64,000 bases of DNA from Branchipolynoe longqiensis (lineage: Eukaryota; Annelida; Polychaeta; Phyllodocida; Polynoidae), in NCBI GenBank assembly GCA_030323885.1, contig CM059186.1, forward strand, positions 147,375,810-147,439,809, given 5' to 3'. Shown here piece after piece: positions 55,516 to 64,000 of the stretch (positions are counted from its first letter, which is position 1; each line of letters starts with the position of its first letter). A program made the position numbers and the translations under genes. The notes beneath the pieces are model-generated. The model ran no database searches and was not told where the DNA came from. It was given only the letters and a program-made list of their open reading frames with translations.

Positions 55516-56267
55516 CAGCCTGGACGCGTAGGGCAGGGATCTTCTGTAACCACATAACTAACAACTCCCGGGTCGCATTAACAAAGGCGGAGACGGCGGA
55601 GAGGCAGACACGAGACCCCCACGCGAAGCATGATTTGCGGTTACATGGCATCCTGATCAATGAGCTGCTCCTTGCTGCCAGGCGGAGGGGGGTGGGTGGG
55701 TGTGGGGAGGTGTGTGTGTGGGGGGGGGGGGGGCGAGATGCGCATGCCTCTGCGGTTAGATACGCAGGACTAGGAGGGCGGCGTACATCTATACTCCATG
55801 TGACATTAGTGATATATAGAGAGGAGGGAAGCATATGGGATAAGAGGTCGGTATCCATTACCAGCTGTCTGAGAAGTCACACACAATCTGGCACCATTAT
55901 ATGTGATGTATAATGAATTATGCGAGGATAAAGATACCCAAGGGAATTAGTATCGTTATTGTTATACTTCGTAAGACCCAGCACTGTACCGGTGGCGCCA
56001 CCTACCTCCTCCTCACCTCCACCGGATGTAGACCGGTGTCAGTCGCACTGGAGGATTATATATAAATTTATTGTCTTCATGTCCTTGATAAAAAATTAAT
56101 TTAATTTAAAAAAACAAATTTAAAGAAGCTAAATACTATTAACAGCTAAGATGACAAGGGTACTACCAAACTTGCTGTTCAGCGATGAAAACAAGCCACA
56201 ATGCGACTTACTCATTATGGACAGGGTAAATAAACCATCACAACAAAAATAAATACATAGGAATAGC

Positions 56268-56309
<42 letters not shown>

Positions 56310-56328
56310 GTCCCATGCTTTGCGTTTC
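55516..56328. other. Unassigned stretch
   Basis: Unique DNA with a G-run (55720-55732) and a (TA)n tract (56266-56310). No exon supported. Confidence 0.5.
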
Positions 56329-56905
56329 GCATAGTCAGATGGTTTTGCGTTTCTGGCATTTTTCTGAGATAAATATATTAAATTGATTTTAATAGTTTAC
56401 CTTGAAGTAACTTTTATCTTAAAGGCTAACCGTTGAAATATTTGAAGTGTAAGCATGTAAAATTAATGTTGGCAAGCACGCCAAAACTCTGACACAACAG
56501 GCTTCCTCAGTAACACTAATAGATTCTATTAAATTGACTCTGTATTCCCTTCTGTGTGACGACAAATGTGTAATAAGTGCATCAATCTCTAAGTAAGATA
56601 TGTAAAATCAAATCTAGATAATTGTTTTGGTTTTGAAAATGTGATGCTTTTATCGGACTATGTAGCTTTAACAAAGCGTAAACATGCCAAATTAATTTTG
56701 GCATGCACATCGAAATGCTGGGCAAGATAGGCTTCAGCATTAACATGTCCTATTATTATTATTACATTTCTTTTGTATTCCCTTCTAGGCAGCAATAATT
56801 GTTTAATAAGTGCACCAATATCTAATTTAGATATTCATGATCAAATCTACATAAATATTTTGGTTTCGAAGAATTTAAGCTTTAATCGTTCTGTGCAGCT
56901 TTAGC
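56329..56905. mobile_element. GCATAGTCC-type MITE, full copy plus partial copy
   Basis: The full copy (56329-56671) runs from GCATAGTCAGATGGTTTTGC to TATCGGACTATGTAGCTTTA. A second, partial copy runs 56672-56905. Confidence 0.72.
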
Positions 56906-57949
56906 TTTGATTTTTTTAAAGCAAACATAGTTTTTCTTCTGACCTTTCTCTACGCGCCTATAGTAAGTGTTATTTGAACGCAGGTTCACAGGGGGGTGAT
57001 GGTAATGGAGGGTGATGTTGACCGGGGGAGAGGAGCAGGAGGGCCGGGGAGTGTGTGAGGAGGGGCGGGGGTTGGGGTCGGGGGGCTAGGTGCGTCGGTA
57101 ATAAGCAATGCTGACATGCGGCGCCCCCCTTATGGACGCCGGGGGAGTCGGGAAGGACCACAACGTTTGGCCCTTTGATCAAGCATTTCACTGCGCCTGC
57201 GCCAAGACCCATCAAAGTGACCCCTCGAAAGCCTTAAATTGCCAGACCCCGGGTCACTGTCGAATCAATAACCCAGGCTACACGGGGGGTTAGAGTGGGG
57301 GGGGGGGGGGGGCAGAGGGGGCTTTCATTTGACATGTTCCTAACCTGATTGCGCCTCGCCGAAACCCTACTACACCCCCCCCCCCCCCCGTCCGCGCGCA
57401 CACACACACACCCACCGGCATCCCGCCTCCCTACACCTACATACAGATACCCCCCACCCCCCGCCCACTCCCGCCCCGCTCCGGCCTCGTTCTGAAACAG
57501 CCCAATGAGTGGATCCTCAGGCACGGTCAAGTGACGGCGTAGGACACCGGGCGATAATTGGGGATGTGTTAACCAGAGCTTAGCCTTAAGACTGTCTGCA
57601 TGTTTCACAACTGGTTAAAACATGGGACAGTGTCAAGAACTTTAGTTGTTTACAGTCATGGATAATAATCGCTCAAGGATCGACATCCATACTCCACATG
57701 GCATTGGTGATAAATAGAGCATATGGAATAAGCAGTAGGGTATCCATTACCCCGGGGACATGGGATACCTGATGTGATATTTGTCCGAAATGCTTAATTA
57801 TTTGATTTCCGGGGAAATGCGTTGGATACCCTACTTGGTTGTGGACACCATGGAAAGGATGCGGCCAGTGTGATATATAGAGAGGTATGGGTATGGAAGG
57901 AGGCTGGAGGAGAGCGGGTGTGAGGGATGCGGGTAGGTGAGGGGAGAGA
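56906..57949. other. Unassigned stretch
   Basis: Complex GC-rich DNA at 57090-57290 and 57480-57600, separated by poly-G and poly-C runs. No exon supported. Confidence 0.45.
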
Positions 57950-58475
57950 GAATGGGGCGGGGGGGGGCGGTGGGGAGGAAGGTAGGAGGAGTAGCGGAAG
58001 GAGGAGAGGGCGGGGAGAAGGTAGGGGGGAGGCGGGCGAAAGGCGGGGGGAAGGCGGGGGGAAGGCAGGGAGAAGGCAAGGATAAGGCAAGGGGAAGGCG
58101 GGGAGAAGGCAGGGAGAAGGCAGGGGAAGGCGGGGAGAAGGCAGGGAGAAGGCAGGGAGAAGGCCGGAATGGTGACCGGTGGGTTGATAGTGGTGATGGT
58201 GATGGTGGTGGTTGTAGTGGTTGTGGTTGTGGTGGTGGTGGATGTGGTGGTGGTGGTGGTGGTGCTAGTGATGCTGGTGGATGTGGTGGTTGTGATGGTG
58301 GTGGTTGTGATGGTGGTGGTTGTGATGGTGGTGGTTGTGGTGTTGGTTGTGTTGTGGTGGTTATGGTGGTGGTAGTGGTGGTGGTGATGGAGGTTCTGAC
58401 AGAGGTGGTGGTGACAGTGGTGGTGGTGATGGAGGTTCGGTCAGAGGTGGTGGTGACAGTGGTGGTGGAGGTCGG
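57950..58475. repeat. GGGGAAGGC and GTGGTGGTGGTT tracts
   Basis: Purine units (GGGAGAAGGCA) run to about 58170, then GGT/GAT trinucleotide repeats. Confidence 0.85.
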
Positions 58476-58621
58476 GAGGAGGAAGCAGAAGAGAGTAGCT
58501 CAAGGTTACACGTAATCGGAAACAAACAGCTGATCTGCGCATGCGTCAACACGTATTGAGCGCAGGGGATCAGTTAGACGATGAAAACTACTAGAGAGCT
58601 AGACAATGAAAATTTACAACT

Positions 58622-58860
58622 TAGGCGACTTTATAGTGCTGTCCCACTGGGAAGTTGGGACGCCTGCACCATACCCTAATACATTATCCTGATACCGAGC
58701 AAATCAGTCCTTGCCCTATCCTAGTGATGCCAAGTGCCCGCCAGCTAGTTGCAAATCTAAATTTTTTTCTAAGTCATTAGTTTGACTCGGTCGGGGTTCG
58801 AACACAAATGGCAGCCCGTAGCGGAAGCCAGCCAGCGCTCTTACCAATACGACAATGCCG
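58622..58860 (-). mobile_element. SINE (same family), reverse, tail missing
   Basis: Runs from GCGACTTTATAGTGCTGTCC to the degraded head (CTCTTACCAATACGACAATG). Confidence 0.78.
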
Positions 58861-59133
58861 TGTACTTTTTATTAATGACCACTTAGAGTGAGAGTGCGAG
58901 CTCGGGAGTGTTTAAGAAGAGCAGAAGTTAAGTGTCCATTCTTAGTGCTACTGCTTCCTCCATCGCACCCGCCATCACCACCCCTTCCTGACTATGACCA
59001 CACACCATGTTGCCATGACAATTGCTCCTTCGCTCCATTCGCTAATTCCCCGTTAGGAAGCCGGTCTTCGAACATGGCCTCGTTCTGGCCTTCCTGCTGA
59101 CTGCCTGCACTAGCGACCAACCTCCTCCTCCTA

Positions 59134-59458
59134 CCGGGCGCGATGGCCGAATCGGTAGAGCGTCCGCCTCGCGTGCGGGAGATCAGAAGTTCGGTAACCG
59201 GTCGAGTCAAAATGACTTATCAAATTTATACTTGTTGCTTCCTAGCTTGGCACTCAGTATTAATAGGATAGGGCAAGAACTGGTTAGGTCTGTGTCAGGA
59301 TAATGTGACTGAGTGGGATATTGGATAATGGTGATGGCAGCCTGATTTCCCAGTGGGTGCAGCACTATAAAATCACCATGAGTGTGTACTTTCACAAGTC
59401 GGTACCTGTCATGATATGACCTTAGATGTTGCAAGGACGTAAAACTCCAACAATGAAC
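59134..59458 (+). mobile_element. SINE (same family), head type B, full length
   Basis: Head CGGGCGCGATGGCCGAATCG, degraded B-box AGTTCGGTAACC, complete body and tail (GACGTAAAACTCCAACAATG). Confidence 0.85.
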
Positions 59459-60103
59459 CAACCAATCCTCCTCTTCCTCCTCCTGGCGCAGAGACTGCTC
59501 AGCTTTCACAATGCGCCTTCAGCGTCTGCCTGGTCGTCCGGTTACCAGTCTTCCGCCATTTTGCCCTGCTTTATCCCCGGGACCATTCAGGTGTAGCTTT
59601 ACCGATGGACAATTTCCTCTAGATACCCTCCCATCCCTCAACCCTCCCACCCACCCATCCACCCACACCTCACCCTACCCCCTCTGAAGGTAAGTACCTC
59701 CCACTCATACAAAATACAACACCGAGAGGGAACACTGAACAACACTTCCGGGTAAGTTGGTCCATGCAGTTTGACACCCTTAGCCGAATCTTTGAGCGGA
59801 CACAATGCTTAACGTTAAACAATTAACAGCCCCATTTGCCATGAAAAGACTTGGACTGGAAATTCGATTTCAGCCGGGCGACTTTGTTCTATTCTAGCTG
59901 CTAAATAAATGAGGCACAATATTCAAATTACTTTTACAGTGAAACGCGCAACTAATTTAAAATTAAGCATGTGCTCGCGAAAGCAGAAGTGTTCGGTTTT
60001 GCACTTCGCAAACTGACTTTGATGTCAGAGAATTGCGCTCTTAGTTAAGGGAATCACTGAATGGAGAGTTGATGGACCTGTCTGAACTCAAGATTGCATG
60101 ATT
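59459..60103. other. Unassigned stretch
   Basis: Unique sequence, nothing recognised. Confidence 0.5.
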
Positions 60104-60430
60104 TTAAAGCTGTATAGTCCAATGAAAACGATCAAATTTTCAAAACCAAAACAATTATCAAGGTTTGATTCCACATATATAACTTAGATACTGGTGCACT
60201 TTAATAACATTTGTCACCACATAGAAGGGCATCCTGAGGCAATTTAATAGAACATGTTACTGCAGAAACCTATGGTGTCAGAGTTTTGGCATGGTTGACA
60301 AAGTGAATTTTGCATGTTTGCACTTTAAATATCTCAAAAGTTTGACATTTAAAATAAAAGTTACTTCAAACTATGAGTGTGTCTAAGAAAATGGACAGAC
60401 ACTTAAAACCATCGGACTATGCAACTTAAA
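60104..60430 (-). mobile_element. GCATAGTCC-type MITE, reverse
   Basis: Inverted ends TTTAAAGCTGTATAGTCCAA and CATCGGACTATGCAACTTAA. The interior matches the 56.3-kb copy (GTCAGAGTTTTGGCATG). Confidence 0.75.
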
Positions 60431-60815
60431 CTATGCCTGTTCAAACAGCATCATGTAAACTATAATGGAAACGTACTGAAGCCACACCTCGATAAGACAG
60501 CATTTTCCACCGAATATCGCTGACTCACCAAGTCAACCAACTCCCACAAGTTATGGTGTCCTGTCTATGAGATCCGAGGCTTCTGGAACTTTGCCAATAA
60601 AACATTATATAAAAGAGAATCGCGTGGATCTAATAAAACACTGGGGCCCTCCTGGTACTGTGTGCTGAATGGCAAATAGCATCCAGAGAGAGAACGAGAG
60701 AGAGAGCGGGGGAGAGTACGAGTGGGAGGGGGGGAGTGTGGTGGCAGCAGAGGGGAAGTGTGTGTGTAAGTGTGTGTGTGGGAGGGGTTATGCTGTGTTT
60801 GGTTACAACTCGGCT

Positions 60816-60846
60816 GTGGAGGGGTCGGTTTTGAGAGGTTTTACTG
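60816..60846. mobile_element. CAGTAAAACCTCTCTAA-type MITE, end fragment
   Basis: Only the last ~30 bp (GGGGTCGGTTTTGAGAGGTT then TTACTG) before TA repeats. Confidence 0.6.
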
Positions 60847-60891
<45 letters not shown>

Positions 60892-61489
60892 TATATATAG
60901 TGGGGGTAGTCTACTCGGCCCATTTTACAATGAGGATGACAAGGGATGATGTGCCTTGACTCATCCCCATATATATTGCAGTCTGCACTTTCCGCGCTGG
61001 TTCGTTGCGAAGAATCAGTTTCCATCTGCTAATATCATGAATGTGAAGGCAGCCTGGCTGAGTGAAGGTCAACCACTAAATCCACCCAGTCGGCCCCGGA
61101 TCCCGCCAAGCCGACACGACCTCGATTAACCTTGATTCGGAGAAGCCTCTTACCCAAGTACATAAGGCCCGAGGGGAGACAATGACGATTTACTGAATGG
61201 TGCTAGTAGCTCATGTTAGTGCACTACAACCCATCACAGCCATAACATGCAAATACCTCATAGCCAAACCTGACTAGGCAGCCATATTGCCCTATCCATA
61301 TCCTATATATTTGTCAGTATGATCGCCTAGCAAATTATGGTGTGTTATTTTATGTTTTTTATCATTTTAGATATAATACATATTGAGTGTTCTGAAATAT
61401 TACTAACTAAAGACAGACTGACAATGAGTCAACTAAAATATAATTGTGAACTAACGGCGTTTACGATACATTTCGCTTGCCAAGGTGCA
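60847..61489. other. Unassigned stretch
   Basis: (TA)n at 60855-60900, then complex DNA at 60980-61200 that may be non-coding regulatory. No gene seen. Confidence 0.45.
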
Positions 61490-61900
61490 AAGTGCAAGAG
61501 ACAAAGTACTATAGGCAAGGTGCTAGAGGCAAAGTGCTATGGGAAAGGTGTTACAGGCAAAGTGCTAGGGGCAAGGTGCTAGAGGCAAAGTGCTATGGGC
61601 AAGGTGCTAGAGGCAAAGTGTCATGGGCAAGGTGATAGGGGCAAAGTGATATGGGCAAGGTGCTAGAGCAAAGTGTCATGGGCAAGGTGATAGGGCAAAG
61701 TGCTATGGGCAAGGTGCTAGAGGCAAAGTGCTATGGGCAAGGTCGTAGACGCAAGGGGTAAGGGACAGGGAGCAAAGGGCAAGGCTCAAATAGCAAGGGA
61801 GAATGGGCAAATGGCAATGGACAAAGGACAACAGGCAAGGGGCAATGCGTAAGGGGCAAGGGGCTAGGGGCAAGGGACAAGGGGCAATGGACAAGGGGCC
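61490..61900. repeat. GCAAGGTGCTAGAGGCAAAG minisatellite
   Basis: Units of about 28 bp (AAGGTGCTAGAGGCAAAGTG then CTATGGGC) decay into GGGCAAGG-type repeats. Confidence 0.85.
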
Positions 61901-62085
61901 CACCAAAGCATTTTGCATGTCGGGAAAAAAAGATTCAGCAGTCAACTACTACTACTGCTTGTGTCGATTCGATAGTCCGACTAGTGAAAATGACTGTTTT
62001 CAATTAAATTCCGGTTTCATGACTGCGAGCCAAACATTAAGCTTCCTGCCAACACTTAAGCGTTGCGCTTGAATGTTGTTTATCT

Positions 62086-62320
62086 AAGGTCAGACCAGAG
62101 GTCATATGCTTGTGACGGCGTGCACTCGTGGCGACTTCATGGTGGGATACTGTGCTGCCAGCACCATTAGTACAACGTCCTACTTAGCCATGTTTTCTAT
62201 GTAAACCAACCAATCGTTCAACTATCCTAGTCATACCGAGCGTCGGGAAAGCGAGTGTTAAGTATCTTTTTTAAATGTTTAGTTTGAGTCGCCTTGTGAT
62301 TGACCCCCCCCCCCCGGTCC
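62086..62320 (-). mobile_element. Old SINE copy, reverse
   Basis: Weak but ordered matches: GACGGCGTGCACTCGTGGCG, TGCTGCCAGCACCAT, CCTAGTCATACCGAGCG and TTTGAGTCG. Confidence 0.55.
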
Positions 62321-62454
62321 CCCACGACCTGCCGCACGGAAATTGCGTGCCGTCTTACTTATTCGGTCCAGTTCAGTTGATGTTGGACAAATGAGGAGGG
62401 TCGCAGTTAAAGTAGGCAACTTGACAGTCAGTGGCAAAATAAACCATGCAAACC

Positions 62455-62470
62455 CAGATGCAGACGCAGA

Positions 62471-62501
<31 letters not shown>

Positions 62502-62562
62502 ACAGACGCAGACGCAGACGCAGACGCAGATGCAGACGCAGAAGCAGACGCAGATGCACACA
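62455..62562. repeat. (GCAGAC)n hexanucleotide repeat
   Basis: About 17 units of GACGCA/GATGCA, followed by a short CACACACA tract. Confidence 0.9.
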
Positions 62563-63555
62563 CACATACGCATACAAAAAGAGAGCTATAATTACTGTAA
62601 ACTTACGTCATAGAAAACTCAATCCTGTCAACCATATCCTACTGTCACTGTTAACAGCAGCACTCACTACTCCACCACCCCTGCACTCCCTTCACCCCCC
62701 CCCCCCACACCCACCCCGCTCCTTACCCTACCCTGTCCTGCCTCCGTCTGCGCATGCGTGTCCAGATTGGGATCATCCGCCGTCAGATCCGCGCCGGACT
62801 GATCCACTTAGTGCTGGCCGTGCCCGCACGCCGAGAATTGTCCACTTGTCGAGACGCATCAATCTTCATCAATCCCCGGCCCGGTCCCGGCCGGCCTCGC
62901 CCCGCCCCGGTCCAGCCCGCCCGTCTGACTGACCGGCAGTGGACCGTCGCCACTCCGAACCGGCGCCGCCTGCCGGCCGGCCGTGACAAGCCGCAAAAAT
63001 AATCCGCCACTGTGTTCAGTACATGTTTGAAAGGGTCCCAACTATATCGAAGACATAATGCAGTTTGATAACGCCATAAAGCACACCCGATTGTAAAAAT
63101 ATACGGATTTTCGGTGTGGTTTTGTGGGTTTTTTGTGGTGGTGAGGTTGGTGAGTTGTGTTTTTGTTTGTGTGTGTGGTTTATTGTTGTTTTGGGGATTT
63201 TGGGGTTTCTTTTGGGGATTGGGGGATTGGGGGTTGGGGGTTGGGGGTTGGGGGTTGGGGGTTGGGAGGGGGCGGGATACCGTCCCATAAAGATGCTTTT
63301 AATTTGTTACCAACCTCTCTACAGTTAGGTCGGGGAGTGTTTAGTATAGTGCGTGTGCTGGCCCCGGAGGTCCCACGTCGGCGGGTCCGGGCGGGATCAG
63401 CGGGGATCTATCGGCCACTGCCCTTCCCCTCCCCCCCCCACCCCCTCCCCCCACGGGGTCCCTCCGGGTGAGTGTACCTCCGGGGATATGGAAAAGGAGC
63501 GACAGAGGGAGATGACTCCGGTGGGCGCGAAGTTGAGAGTGGAAGGGGGTGGGTG
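62563..63555. other. Unassigned stretch with GC-rich block and G-runs
   Basis: 62740-63005 is complex and GC-rich. GGGGGTT repeats lie at 63220-63265. 63340-63480 is GC-rich unique DNA. No exon supported. Confidence 0.45.
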
Positions 63556-63955
63556 GGACAGGGGAGGTTGTGGGGAGGTTGTGGGGAGGTTGTGGGGAGG
63601 TTGTGGGGAGGTTGTGGGGAGGTTGTGGGGAGGTTGTGGGGAGGTTGTGGGGAGGTTGTGGGGAGGTTGTGGGGAGGTTGTGGGGAGGTTGTGGGGAGGT
63701 TGTGGGGAGGTTGTGGGGAGGTTGTGGGGAGGTTGTGGGGAGGTTGTGGGGAGGTTGTGGGGAGGTTGTGGGGAGGTTGTGGGGAGGTTGTGGGGAGGTT
63801 GTGGGGAGGTTGTGGGAGTTGTGGGGAGGTTGTGGGGAGGTTGTGGGGAGGTTGTGGGGAGGTTGTGGGGAGGTTGTGGGGAGGTTGTGGGGAGGTTGTG
63901 GGGAGGTTGTGGGGAGGTTGTGGGGAGGTTGTGGGGAGGTTGTGGGGAGGTTGTA
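63556..63955. repeat. 11-bp satellite GGGAGGTTGTG, about 36 units
   Basis: Near-perfect array with one short unit near 63815. The long Gly/Val- or Pro/Thr-rich frames through it are artefacts of the repeat. Confidence 0.92.
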
Positions 63956-64000
63956 GGAGGGTAGCGTAGTGTGGTGGAGGGGACATAATACACTGCGTCA

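Noticed and set aside
63195..63270. Telomere-like GGGGGTT repeats
   Set aside because: Short, irregular and internal. Not the animal TTAGGG type.
63397..63993. Long frames of about 200 codons on both strands
   Set aside because: They are produced by the 11-bp GGGAGGTTGTG satellite, whose unit length lets all frames stay open.

Overview
The window reads as animal nuclear DNA, most likely from a marine invertebrate, with a mollusc as the best guess. Three spliced exons of one receptor gene are spread over 22 kb. The introns are packed with tRNA-derived SINEs, inverted-repeat DNA elements, tyrosine-recombinase retrotransposons, minisatellites and microsatellites. There are no bacterial operons, rRNA genes or CRISPR arrays. 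The taxon is an inference from the style of the repeats and the gene; the sequence does not prove it.

Gene content. On the minus strand lie three exons of a PTK7 / CCK-4 / Off-track type receptor (kinase-like, Wnt/planar polarity family). They are the end of the last Ig domain (24735-24855), the stalk, transmembrane helix and start of the cytoplasmic tail (18370-18594), and the juxtamembrane segment leading into the kinase domain (2464-2685). Splice sites and codon phase agree across all three. The kinase exons would lie to the left of the window. No further Ig exons were recognised in the 39 kb to the right.

Mobile elements. Two nearly identical DIRS-type retrotransposons (11212-16598 and 45229-50659, both minus strand) each sit in a TA microsatellite. 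Each carries gag, reverse transcriptase-RNase H and tyrosine recombinase genes, inverted ends, and an internal region that joins the complements of both ends. Copy 2 has all three frames open; copy 1 has a broken gag. A third, very GC-rich tyrosine-recombinase element (19248-23710, plus strand) has split direct repeats (A1-genes-B1-A2-B2) and one frameshift in its reverse transcriptase. A 5'-truncated RTE-like non-LTR element (38913-39757) has an 11-bp target duplication.

Small elements. One SINE family accounts for about 18 copies and fragments. Four inverted-repeat elements share a CCTGTCACAC end, a TTA/TAA target duplication and an internal hairpin (34.7, 42.9, 53.7 and 54.8 kb). Three other inverted-repeat elements near the left end (0.55, 3.4 and 4.8 kb) have unrelated ends but share one core repeat. 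Other MITE families recur through the window.

Most striking observation. Downstream of both the transmembrane and the juxtamembrane PTK7 exons, the end of the exon together with its 5' splice site has been copied in tandem into the intron, producing arrays of extra splice donors. The third exon is followed by a minisatellite that appears to have grown from the end of a MITE.

Beyond about 25 kb the rest is simple-sequence DNA, scattered repeats and unique stretches without recognisable genes.
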